Below, piece after piece: positions 31,683 to 39,898 of a stretch of 41,592 nucleotides of DNA (positions within the stretch are counted from its first letter, which is position 1; the number at the start of each line of letters is the position of its first letter). Both the position numbers and the translations under genes were made by a program. Source of the stretch: CAYPTB01 sp964413535 (lineage in GTDB: Bacteria; Planctomycetota; UBA1135; GCA-002686595); contig CAYPTB010000047.1 in NCBI GenBank assembly GCA_964413535.1, forward strand, positions 1 through 41,592, written 5' to 3'. Under the pieces are notes generated by a model. It did no database searches. It was not told where the DNA came from and saw only the letters and a program-made list of their open reading frames with translations.

Positions 31683-34175
31683 ATGGCAGGGCTGGTCGAC
31701 GGACGCGGTGCGACGATCCGACGACGAGCAAGCCGCGCGCGACGCACGCAACTCGCATCGATCGAGCGGCGCGCGTTCATCGGCCTCGTGGGCGGGTGGC
31801 TCCTCGCGACCACGAGCTGCGGCGGGAAGGACCTCCCCGAGGAGATCCTCGAGCTCGCTCGCGATCCCGCGCGCACGACCTATATGGAGCGGCCGGATCG
31901 GGACGCGCTCGCGGGGGTCCTCCTGCGCGGAGAGGACGTCGCGCACTGGGAGCCCTTCGCCGGCCTCGACGGCGAGCCGAGCGACGCCGAACGCGCTGCA
32001 TTCCTCGCGCACGCGCGAGCCCTGGGCGACCACGTCGAGATCGACGGCGTTTCGGGCGGTTTCGGGACGCTCGTCGAGGGCGTCGAGCCGGGAACTGTGG
32101 TCCACCTCTCCGCTCGAGCGCACCCCGTCGGGCTCGCGCCGGGGCCCGGCCGCAAGAAGGCGCGGATCACGCTCACCGAGTTCAGCGAACGACCGTCGAG
32201 CTTCGCTCCGAAGGAGCTCGGTCGCGTCCTCGTCGCGCAAACGCGCGCGCCCGCGACCTACGGCGACGGCGTCGATCGAGAGACCTCGCTGCTCGTTCGC
32301 ACTTCTCCGGAGACGCGCGTGCTCGGCGTCTTCCTGACCCTCGACCTGTCGCCTTTCTATCCCGACGCGCGTGTCGCGTGGAGCGACATCCGCCTGACGG
32401 AGTCCGCGCCCGTCGACCACCTGCGCGCCGCGTGCAAGGACCCGGACTTCGATCTCGAAGCGGGCGCGCCCGTCGGCGCGTTCACGCTCGGGTGCGTGCG
32501 TCGCCCCGCGCTGGCGATGCTCGCCGGCGAGCGGGTCCGTGTTGCCACGAACATCCCCGAGGACGCGGAGGCCTTCGAGGTCTGGCTCGGGCTCGCCCCG
32601 CAGCGCTTCTCGCGCGACGGTGAGAGCGCGCGGCTCTCCGTAGCGTTCGATGGAACCTCCGGCGGCTCCCTTCCCCTCCTCGAGCACGAGCTGGAGAGCC
32701 GCTCACCCGGCATGGAGCGCTGGAAGCGCGTCGTCGCCACGATCCCGCCGGAGCTCCGCGGGCGGCGCGTCGACCTCTGCTTCGAAGCCGCGTCCGATCC
32801 CGAATCCACGCAGGTCGCGGTCTTCGGCGCACCGCGCTTCGTCCGAGCGCGCCCGGAGCGTCCGGGACCGAACGTCCTGCTCGTCTCGATCGACACGCTG
32901 CGCGCTGACCGCGTCGGAGCCTACGGTGGGCCAGCGGGAACGACGCCGCGGCTCGACGAGCTCGCGGGGCGCTCGGTCGTCCACGAAGAAGCTTGGTCCA
33001 CGGCGCCCTACACGCTGCCCTCGCACGTGAGCCTCTTGACCGGGCAGATGCCGGGGGTGCATGGCGTGCAGCGGCCGGGCGAGCGCATCGATCCCCTGCG
33101 GAGCCCGTTGCTCTCCGAGCTCCTGCGCGAGCGCGGCTGGGTCACGGGCGCCTTCACGGGCGGCGGCCTCGTCGATCCGACCTTCGGTTTCGGGCGCGGC
33201 TTCCAGCGCTACGGCACGATCGACACCGTCGTCGACCTCGACTCCGCGCGCATCCGGGGAGTCCTCGACGCTCGGCCCGATCGCGACCTCGCGCTCGTCG
33301 AGGACAATTCTCTCCCCTCCGTGATCGAGTGGATCGAGCGCCACGCCGACGAGTCCTTCTTCCTCTTCTTCCACACCTACCAGGTGCACGAGTACGACCC
33401 GCCGGCGGAGCACCTGGCGGCGCTCGGCTTCGCGCCCAAGGGACCGGCCGATCGCGCGATCCACGTGCTGCGCACGGAGCATGGAACGCCGACGGACGAC
33501 CAGCGGCGGCGCCTGTTCGAGCTCTACGACGCGGCGCTCCACTGCGCGGACGCCGCGGTCGGCGAGATCCTCGACGCGCTCGAGAGACTCGGCCTGTCCG
33601 ACGACACGATCGTCGTCGTGACGTCCGACCACGGTGAGGAGATCGGCGAGCGCGGAACCGTGAACCACGGCCACTCGCTGCACCAGGAGATCCTGCACGT
33701 GCCGCTGTTCGTCCACGTGCCGGGTCGTCCTGCCGGCCGGTCGAGCACGCCGGTTTCCATCGCCGACGTCGCCCCCACGATCCTCGACGCGCTCGACCTG
33801 CCGCTCCCGCCGCTCGTCCAGGGTCGCAGTCTCCTGCGCGATGCGGAGGAGCGCCCCGTCTTTGCGCAGGTCGACAACTTCGTCACCGGGCTCGCCATGC
33901 GCGAGGGCCGCACGAAGACGATCGTGGGGCTCGCCAATCGCGTCCCGGAAACCTGGGAGGAGGGCGCCATCGAGCGCACGTTCGACCTGGCGGCGGATCC
34001 GCGCGAGCTCGTGCCGCGCGCGCCCGTGCCGGAGCGCGTGCAGCGCGTGATCGCGTTCGGCCGCGAGCTCCTCGAGCTGCAGAGCACGCTGGGCACGAGC
34101 TCGCGATCGTTGGAGCCCCTCGACGACGCCGCGCGCGCGCGCATCTCGGAGCTTGGCTACGCGTTCGAGGAGTAG
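31683..34175 (+). CDS. Alkaline-phosphatase-superfamily (sulfatase-like) lipoprotein with Thr nucleophile
   Basis: An 830-residue protein. The N-terminus has Arg-Arg followed by a hydrophobic stretch and lipobox ('ERRAFIGLVGGWLLATTSC', Cys46), so export as a lipoprotein, possibly by Tat, is likely. Residues about 50-390 are a beta-rich accessory region. The sulfatase-fold domain runs from about 395: 'NVLLVSIDTLRADRVGAYG' (Asp404, Asp409), the nucleophile region 'APYTLPSHVSLLTG' (441-454), and 'VVVTSDHGEEIG' (Asp649, His650), then 'VNHGHSLHQE'. At the position where sulfatases carry the formylglycine Cys/Ser the residue is Thr444, and the next basic residue is His rather than Arg. It is therefore better viewed as a phosphohydrolase or transferase of the superfamily. 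Substrate unknown. Confidence 0.83.
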   Translation: MAGLVDGRGATIRRRASRARRTQLASIERRAFIGLVGGWLLATTSCGGKDLPEEILELARDPARTTYMERPDRDALAGVLLRGEDVAHWEPFAGLDGEPSDAERAAFLAHARALGDHVEIDGVSGGFGTLVEGVEPGTVVHLSARAHPVGLAPGPGRKKARITLTEFSERPSSFAPKELGRVLVAQTRAPATYGDGVDRETSLLVRTSPETRVLGVFLTLDLSPFYPDARVAWSDIRLTESAPVDHLRAACKDPDFDLEAGAPVGAFTLGCVRRPALAMLAGERVRVATNIPEDAEAFEVWLGLAPQRFSRDGESARLSVAFDGTSGGSLPLLEHELESRSPGMERWKRVVATIPPELRGRRVDLCFEAASDPESTQVAVFGAPRFVRARPERPGPNVLLVSIDTLRADRVGAYGGPAGTTPRLDELAGRSVVHEEAWSTAPYTLPSHVSLLTGQMPGVHGVQRPGERIDPLRSPLLSELLRERGWVTGAFTGGGLVDPTFGFGRGFQRYGTIDTVVDLDSARIRGVLDARPDRDLALVEDNSLPSVIEWIERHADESFFLFFHTYQVHEYDPPAEHLAALGFAPKGPADRAIHVLRTEHGTPTDDQRRRLFELYDAALHCADAAVGEILDALERLGLSDDTIVVVTSDHGEEIGERGTVNHGHSLHQEILHVPLFVHVPGRPAGRSSTPVSIADVAPTILDALDLPLPPLVQGRSLLRDAEERPVFAQVDNFVTGLAMREGRTKTIVGLANRVPETWEEGAIERTFDLAADPRELVPRAPVPERVQRVIAFGRELLELQSTLGTSSRSLEPLDDAARARISELGYAFEE

Positions 34176-34331
34176 GGCCCCCGCCGGGCCGTTCGGAGGT
34201 CGTCGCCTTGCCATGCTTCGTGACAACGACAAGGCTCTACTATGCGCCTCGCCGCCGATCGAGCGTGTTTCGTTCCACGCTGAGGTCCAACTGCGCGTCG
34301 AAGTGCACCAGGCCTCGCAGACATCCAGGCA

Positions 34332-36128
34332 TCATTGGACGCTCGCGGGCGGGCACGCGAGCTGGACGCGGAACTTGCTGCCCTTGCCGGGCGTGCTCTC
34401 GACGTGGACCGTGCCGCGCATGACGCTCACCAGGTGCTTGACGATCGAGAGGCCGAGCCCCGTTCCGCCCATCTCGCGCGAGCGCGCCTTGTCGACGCGG
34501 TAGAAACGCTCGAAGATGCGCTCGACTTCGCCGGGCGGGATGCCGATCCCGCTGTCGCGCACTTCGGCCCAGCCCACGTCGCCGCTGCGGCCGACCTGGA
34601 CCTCGATGCGGCCGCCCACGGGCGTGTACTTGATCGCGTTGTCGAGCAGATTGCCCACGACCTGGATCAGACCGTCGCGGTCGCCTTCCACGACCACGGG
34701 CTCGGGGGCGCGCGCGTAGACGAGCTCCTGCTTGCGCACCTTCGACTCGGGTTCGTGCTCACGAACGACCTCGGCGACGACGCCGCGCAGGTCGACGGAG
34801 ACGAGCGTCGCCTCGCCCTCCTGCGCCTCGATGCGCGCGAGGCTCAACAGATCCGTGACGAGGTGCACGAGCCTCTGGACGTGGTGGTCGATCTTGCGCA
34901 GGAAGCGCTCGTTGTTCTGCTCGTCGTGCAGCGCGCCCGACAAGAGTGTCTCGACGTAGCCGTGGATGGCCGTCAACGGCGTCTTGAGCTCGTGCGACAC
35001 GTTGGCGACGAAGTCGCGCCGGATGCGCTCGAGACGGCGCAGCTCGCTCACGTCGTGCAGCACGATCACCACGCCGCGCGCCCCTCCGCCCCGGAACGGC
35101 GCCGCGTGCGCGTCGAGCAACGTCTCCCCCTCTTCGCCGATGACGGAGAGCTCGCGCCGCGCGAGCCCGCTCGACTCCTGCGCCTCGCGCAACAGCTCGC
35201 CGAGCCCGGGCACGCGCACGTGCTCCCACAGCCTTCCTTCCAACGCGCGGTCCGCGTCGCCCACGAGCAGCTCGCGCGCCGCACGATTGCTGAAGAGCAC
35301 GCGATCCTCGCCGTCGACCGCGACGACGCCCTCGATCATTCCCGCGAGCACGGCGCGCAGTCGCGCCTGTTCCGCCGAACTCGCCGCGAGCCGCCGCGTG
35401 AGCGCCGCCGCGAGCTCGTTCAACGCCCTCCCGAGGGCGCCGATCTCGTCGCCGGGCAGGTCGCGGGCGCGCGCTGCGTGGTCGCCCCGGCCGAGGGCCT
35501 CCGCGGTGCGCGTCATGGCCGCGATGGGCCGCGCGATCCGCCGCGCTGCGTACAGACCGCCCAACACCGCGGCGAGCGCGCCGAGCAGCGTTCCCCACAC
35601 GACGACGCGGCTCATCTGGTCCACGCGCTCGTGCACGGTGTCGAGCGGCAAGGCCGCGCGGATCACGCCGACGGGCTCCCCGTCCACCTCGATCGCGCGC
35701 GCGACGTAGCTCATCTCGCGCCCGATCGACGTGCTCTTGCGCTCCTCGCGGCCGAAGTCCTCGAGGTAGGCCTGCTTGACCTCTCGGCGATCCGCGTGGT
35801 TCTCCAGCAGGCGCGACTCGGCGTGCGTCTCCCCGATCACGGTGCCGTCGTGGCGGATCCAGGTGAGCCGGATCCCCGTCTCGCGTCCGAGGCGCTGGAA
35901 CTCCTCCTCGAAGCGCAGGACGTCCGGAGCGGACAGGTCCGCGCGGGCGTACGGCGCCAGCAAGAGGCACGTGTTCTGGAGCGTCTGCTCGAGCTCCACG
36001 CGCAGGTCGCGCGTGAGCTGGTGGCGCAGGAGCAGACCGATGAAGAGCGCCGCGAGCAGCGCGATCGCTGCGTGCGACGTGGCGAGCTTCCAGTAGAACG
36101 ACGAGCGCGGGAAGCTCAGTCGCGGCAC
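34332..36128 (-). CDS. phoR: PhoR-like sensor histidine kinase
   Basis: Membrane sensor kinase, partner of PhoB. The GTG at 36128, inside the phoB end, gives 598 residues ('MPRLSFPRSSFYWKLATSHA'); a CTG overlapping the phoB stop is an alternative. Layout: a first transmembrane helix (about 15-35), an extracytoplasmic loop (about 40-170), a second helix (about 174-195), HAMP ('ARPIAAMTRTAEALGRGDH'), PAS (about 257-360, 'MIEGVVAVDGEDRVLFSN'), HisKA with phosphoacceptor His379 in 'VANVSHELKTPLTAIHGY', and HATPase ('NLLDNAIKYTPVGG', 'DSGIGIP', 'GGTGLGLSIVKHL'). Unlike short PhoR forms, it has a real sensor loop, so it might read an extracytoplasmic cue as well as PstSCAB-PhoU. It overlaps phoB by 13 bp. 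Confidence 0.9.
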   Translation of the reverse strand: MPRLSFPRSSFYWKLATSHAAIALLAALFIGLLLRHQLTRDLRVELEQTLQNTCLLLAPYARADLSAPDVLRFEEEFQRLGRETGIRLTWIRHDGTVIGETHAESRLLENHADRREVKQAYLEDFGREERKSTSIGREMSYVARAIEVDGEPVGVIRAALPLDTVHERVDQMSRVVVWGTLLGALAAVLGGLYAARRIARPIAAMTRTAEALGRGDHAARARDLPGDEIGALGRALNELAAALTRRLAASSAEQARLRAVLAGMIEGVVAVDGEDRVLFSNRAARELLVGDADRALEGRLWEHVRVPGLGELLREAQESSGLARRELSVIGEEGETLLDAHAAPFRGGGARGVVIVLHDVSELRRLERIRRDFVANVSHELKTPLTAIHGYVETLLSGALHDEQNNERFLRKIDHHVQRLVHLVTDLLSLARIEAQEGEATLVSVDLRGVVAEVVREHEPESKVRKQELVYARAPEPVVVEGDRDGLIQVVGNLLDNAIKYTPVGGRIEVQVGRSGDVGWAEVRDSGIGIPPGEVERIFERFYRVDKARSREMGGTGLGLSIVKHLVSVMRGTVHVESTPGKGSKFRVQLACPPASVQ

Positions 36129-36805
36129 TTGTAGCCGACTCCCCGGACCGTGACGATCTGGTCGCCCGCTTCCCCGAGCTTCTTGCGCACCGCGCTCACG
36201 TGCACGTCCACGTTGCGCTCGAGGATGTAGCCCTCGCCGTCCGTCAGGATGTCCACCAGGTCGCTGCGCGGGAAGACCCGCCCCGGCCGCGTGAAGAGCG
36301 CCCACAGGAGCCTGAACTCCGCGCGCGTGAAGGGCACGATCTCGTCCTTGACCGAGACCTCGTGCCGCTCCGAATCGAGCACGACCTGGCCGCGCTCGAT
36401 CCGCGCCTGGCGCCGCCCCTGCTCGCGCACGGCCGTCCGCCGCAAGAGCGCCCGCACGCGCGCCACGAGCTCGCGCGGGCTGAAGGGCTTCGGCACGTAG
36501 TCGTCGGCGCCGAGCTCGAGACCGACGACGACGTCGGTCTCCTCCGAGCGCGCCGTGAGGATGATCAGCGGGATCGCCTCGGTCGTCGGCTCGTCGCGCA
36601 GGCGCCGGCAGACCTCGAGCCCGTCCATGCCGGGCAGCATGATGTCGAGCAGCACGATGTCCGGCGCGCGGGTCGCCGCGTCGCGCAGCCCCGTCTCGCC
36701 GTCCTTGGCCACCAGCACGCGATAGCCCTCGCGCTCCAGGTTGTATTGGACGAGCTCGGCGATGTCCGGCTCGTCCTCGATCACGAGGACCGTCTCTTTC
36801 GACAT
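36116..36805 (-). CDS. phoB: PhoB-like response regulator
   Basis: OmpR/PhoB-type transcription factor. The ATG at 36805 is taken because the protein then opens directly with 'MSKETVLVIEDEPDIAELV'; longer frames add unrelated sequence. 229 residues: receiver domain with Asp11/Glu12, phosphoacceptor Asp54 in 'DIVLLDIMLPGMDGLE', Thr84 in 'IILTARSE' and Lys106 in 'YVPKPFSP'. The C-terminal winged helix has 'PFTRAEFRLLWALFTRPGRV' and 'VDVHVSAVRKKLGE'. It shares an operon with phoR and should bind Pho boxes such as the candidate before pstS. No obvious Pho box lies in its own upstream 130 bp. Confidence 0.92.
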   Translation of the reverse strand: MSKETVLVIEDEPDIAELVQYNLEREGYRVLVAKDGETGLRDAATRAPDIVLLDIMLPGMDGLEVCRRLRDEPTTEAIPLIILTARSEETDVVVGLELGADDYVPKPFSPRELVARVRALLRRTAVREQGRRQARIERGQVVLDSERHEVSVKDEIVPFTRAEFRLLWALFTRPGRVFPRSDLVDILTDGEGYILERNVDVHVSAVRKKLGEAGDQIVTVRGVGYKCRD

Positions 36806-36935
36806 GGATCGTCTCGGCGGCGCGTCCCCCACGTCCATGCGGGGAACGGCTTTCGTCCTACTTGGGTTCGACGCGCGCGATTGTCGTCGCACCGAAGCGC
36901 TGGCTACCAGACTGGATCCGCAATCCATTCGCACT

Positions 36936-37988
36936 TCACCTCCGCTTGATCGAATCTGAATCCTCCGGCGCAGCCTTGGAGCGCGCGAGCTCGGCGTTCA
37001 GCCGCGCGGGCAGTCCCGGGCCCTCGAACACGAGCGCGGTGTAGAGCTGGACGGCTGCGCAGCCCGCGTCCAGGAGCTCCTCCACCTGCCACGCGGCGTA
37101 AATCCCGCCCACGCCGATCACCGGCACCCTCCCGGCGGCGGCGCCGAGCACCACCCCGATCTTTTCGCGCGCGAGGGGCCACAACGGCCGTCCGGACATG
37201 CCGCCGGTTTCCCCCGGATCGCGAGAGAGCCCGACTCGCGTCGTGGTGGTGTTCGTAGCGATGATGCCGGCGATCCCGAGCGAGACGGCGAGCTCCACCG
37301 CCTCCGCCAGCGCCTCGTCCTCGAGATCGGGTGCGAGCTTGAGCAGCACGGGCGTCCCTCGGGCCGCCGCGATGCAGGCCGGTAGGAGCTCTTCGAGGAA
37401 GCGGCGTTCCTGGAGCTGTCGCAACCCGGGCGTGTTGGGCGACGACACGTTGAGCGTGAAGTAGTCGGCGAGCCCCGCGAGCCGCGTGAGCGACGTCGTG
37501 TAGTCGCCCGTCGCTTCCTCGAGCGGCGTGACCTTGCTCTTGCCCACGTTCACGCCGACGGGAACGGACGGCCACGCCCCGCTCGAGCGCAGGCGCGCCA
37601 GCCGCTGCGCGAGCTTCGCGCTGCCCGCGTTGTTGAAGCCCGCGCGATTGACGAGCGCACGATCCTCGACGATGCGGAACATGCGCGGCTTCCGATTCCC
37701 CGGCTGGGCGTGCGCCGTGACCGTCCCGATCTCGACGAACCCGAACCCGAGTCGCGGCCAGAAGGAGAGCGCGACTCCGTCCTTGTCGAGCCCCGCCGCG
37801 AGCCCGATCGGACTCGCGAAGGAGAGCCCGCACACCTCGCGCGCGAGGGACGGCGGTGGAACCGCCGACGCGAGCGATCCCCACAGCTTGGGCGCGGCCC
37901 CGAGCGCCGCGAGTATGAGCTCGTGCGCGCGGTCCGCGCCGAGCGCGAAGAGCAGCGGGCGAGCGACGCGATAGGCCAGGTTCGACAC
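36936..37988 (-). CDS. pyrD: Dihydroorotate dehydrogenase (quinone), class 2
   Basis: Membrane-associated flavoenzyme oxidising dihydroorotate to orotate in pyrimidine synthesis, using quinone. The 350-residue protein has the class 2 N-terminal helical part ('LLFALGADRAHELILAAL') for the membrane/quinone site. The FMN barrel follows: 'IGLAAGLDKDG', 'GFVEIGTVTAHAQPGN', 'NRAGFNNAG', the catalytic Ser in 'NVSSPNTPGL', 'LLKLAPDL', 'ATNTTT', and 'GGMSGRPL', and it ends with 'GVGGI' and 'AAVQLYTALVFEGPGL'. GTG start with AGGGA 8 nt upstream. It stands alone, 130 bp from phoB and about 107 bp from the FecR gene. A normal housekeeping gene. Confidence 0.96.
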   Translation of the reverse strand: MSNLAYRVARPLLFALGADRAHELILAALGAAPKLWGSLASAVPPPSLAREVCGLSFASPIGLAAGLDKDGVALSFWPRLGFGFVEIGTVTAHAQPGNRKPRMFRIVEDRALVNRAGFNNAGSAKLAQRLARLRSSGAWPSVPVGVNVGKSKVTPLEEATGDYTTSLTRLAGLADYFTLNVSSPNTPGLRQLQERRFLEELLPACIAAARGTPVLLKLAPDLEDEALAEAVELAVSLGIAGIIATNTTTTRVGLSRDPGETGGMSGRPLWPLAREKIGVVLGAAAGRVPVIGVGGIYAAWQVEELLDAGCAAVQLYTALVFEGPGLPARLNAELARSKAAPEDSDSIKRR

Positions 37989-38095
37989 GCAAGCGTTCCC
38001 TGTTCCAGCCCCGTGTGGCGGCTTCCGGCAGGAACCCCGGGCCGGCGCTGCGCGCGCACTCTACTGCCCGCGCGGGCGTCGATCGAGACTTCGAA

Positions 38096-39148
38096 CTACC
38101 TCGCGTAGAACTCGCGCAGCGGTGCGGCGTGCTCGTCTCCCACCATGTCGCCGGTGCGGCCGTGCTCGGGCGCGCGCGCGTCGTCGAAGACGAAGCAGGT
38201 CTGATCGCCCTCGACGATCACCTGCTGGCTCCCGCCGGAGAGGACTTGCACCTCGACGCGGCCCTGCGCGACGCAGATGCAGGTGCCCTTGCCCTCGAAC
38301 ACCTCGATGGCGAGCACGGTGCCGACGATGCGGATCTTGGCGTGGGGCGTGGAGACGACGAGCGGGCGTGAGCAACCGGGCTTGCGCTCGAGTTGGACGG
38401 CTCCGCGATCGAGCGCGTACTCGAGCTCGCACGTCGGGTCCAGAGCTTGGTCGTCCAGGGTGCGCTCGTCGGGAAGCTCCAGCCTGCTGAAGGGGGACAA
38501 GCCCAGGCGCAACTCGCCTCGGAGCTCGAGCTCCGCGCCCTCCTCGTAGCAGCCGACGCAGTTCGCCGTCTCGATCTCTTTCGCGAGGCTCGCGAGGTTG
38601 GCCGTCTGGACGCGTTGGTCGTTCACCGCGAAGGACCGGCCGATGTGCCGGACCTTCCACCCGCGGAGCGTGTCGACGATCGGAGGATCCCGACGCTCCG
38701 TGCCGCCCGGGTCGCGCGTCCCGATCACGAGCCAGGCGACGGCGGCCGCGGCCGCCGCGAAGCCGAGGGCGACCTGCCACGGGTAGGGTCCCGAGCGCAG
38801 GGCTCGCGGGGCGGACCTCGGATCCTCGCGCGAGGGACCGCGCGGGGCCGGAGCCGTGCGGACCTCGGACCCGAACCGACCCGAGACGAAGCGCCGCGCG
38901 AGCCCGGCCCGGAACTCGGGGCGGGCGGGGGCGGCGAGCGGGTGCTTCCTCAGGCGGTCTTCGAGCATGGACGAGCCGGTCGTACGGGTGTCGTAAAGAC
39001 CGTGTGACCCGCCGCGGGCCGCTTCTTTCCCCGCGAAACGCGCGCGGAGCTCGGCCTCGAAGTCCGCTCGCGGTCTCGGGGCCGGGAGCCTGCGGGCGAG
39101 CTCGCGCTCGAGCTCCGGGTCGTCTCGATCGGGCCGCCCTGCCTCCAT
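38096..39148 (-). CDS. FecR-domain anti-sigma-like membrane protein
   Basis: Probable regulator of the ECF sigma factor encoded just upstream. The ATG 39148 is preferred over an ATG 12 bp further out, because TGAGG lies 6 nt upstream; it sits 1 nt after the sigma stop. The 350 residues have a cytoplasmic part with an imperfect two-fold repeat (about 13-41 and 62-91, core 'P-x-x-ADF-x-x-x-L-x-ARF'), one transmembrane helix (about 123-143, 'WQVALGFAAAAAAVAWLV'), and a periplasmic FecR-like beta domain ('VVSTPHAKIRIVGTVLAIEV', then 'CVAQGRVEVQVLSGGSQQV'). FecR-type proteins hold back sigma factors until a signal arrives. Several Cys residues occur in the periplasmic part. The gene is co-transcribed with the sigma factor. 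Confidence 0.8.
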   Translation of the reverse strand: MEAGRPDRDDPELERELARRLPAPRPRADFEAELRARFAGKEAARGGSHGLYDTRTTGSSMLEDRLRKHPLAAPARPEFRAGLARRFVSGRFGSEVRTAPAPRGPSREDPRSAPRALRSGPYPWQVALGFAAAAAAVAWLVIGTRDPGGTERRDPPIVDTLRGWKVRHIGRSFAVNDQRVQTANLASLAKEIETANCVGCYEEGAELELRGELRLGLSPFSRLELPDERTLDDQALDPTCELEYALDRGAVQLERKPGCSRPLVVSTPHAKIRIVGTVLAIEVFEGKGTCICVAQGRVEVQVLSGGSQQVIVEGDQTCFVFDDARAPEHGRTGDMVGDEHAAPLREFYAR

Positions 39149-39149
39149 A

Positions 39150-39779
39150 TCAGGCCTCATCGGGGGTCTCGAGCTCCATCGCGCGGCGCAGGACCTCGAG
39201 GGCGCGCGAGTAGCGCTTGCGGACCGCGATGTCGTTGCGCCCGAGGATCCGGCCGATCTCCTCGAACGACAGCCCCTCGTAGACCCGCAGGAGCACGGTC
39301 ATGCGCATGCCCTCGGGCAGCGCGTCGACGGCGGCGCGCACGCTCTCTGCCGCTTCCGCTGCTTCGAGGTCGTCCTCCGGGCGCGGCGTCGCAGCGGGGA
39401 GCTCGAGGCCCAGGCCGTCCTCGTCGACGCGATCGACGCTCTGTTCCAGTAGGGAATCGCGATGGCGGCGCGAGCGCCAGAAGTCGCGCAGCTTGTTGGC
39501 GGCGACGGTGAAGACCCACGGCCGCAGCTCGCGCGCGGGGTCGTACTTCGGGAAGCCCTGGTAGAGCTGCAGGAAGATGTCCTGCGTGAGGTCCTCGGCC
39601 AGGGACTCCGAATCGACCAGCCTCCGCACGAAGCCGAAGACGCGGTCGAAGTAGGCGTCGAAGAAGAGCTCGAGGGCGGCGGGGTCGCGCGCGGGGAGGC
39701 GCTCCAGGACCGAGCGGGCGAGCTCGGGATGGAGGTCCGGTTCCGAGGCCGAGGCATCGGTGAGCTCGGTTTCCGTCAT
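39150..39779 (-). CDS. ECF-type RNA polymerase sigma factor
   Basis: A 209-residue sigma-70-family factor. Start taken at the ATG 39779 ('MTETELTDASASEPDL'), since longer frames read into noncoding DNA. Region 2 shows 'FFDAYFDRVFGFVRRLVDS', 'LAEDLTQDIFLQLY' and 'PWVFTVAANKLRDFWR'; region 4 has 'LPEGMRMTVLLRVYEGLSFE' and 'RNDIAVRKRYSRALEVLRR' as the helix-turn-helix for the -35 element. No region 1 or 3 is present, typical of ECF factors. It is followed directly by the FecR-domain gene, and is divergent from the metalloprotease-like gene 120 bp away, which could be one of its targets. Confidence 0.92.
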   Translation of the reverse strand: MTETELTDASASEPDLHPELARSVLERLPARDPAALELFFDAYFDRVFGFVRRLVDSESLAEDLTQDIFLQLYQGFPKYDPARELRPWVFTVAANKLRDFWRSRRHRDSLLEQSVDRVDEDGLGLELPAATPRPEDDLEAAEAAESVRAAVDALPEGMRMTVLLRVYEGLSFEEIGRILGRNDIAVRKRYSRALEVLRRAMELETPDEA

Positions 39780-39898
39780 GATTCGGGGCCACCCGGGGCG
39801 AAGGGCCGGGAAGGCGGGGGAGGACCACCCTAAACGGTGAATGGGGGCCACGCCAAAGGGGGCGGGTCGCGGCGCAGTAGCATGCGGCGGAGCGGAGC

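Noticed and set aside
34175..34192. Terminator between the sulfatase-like gene and phoR
   Set aside because: Only a 5-bp stem (GGCCC/GGGCC) without a T-run, which is too weak in GC-rich DNA.
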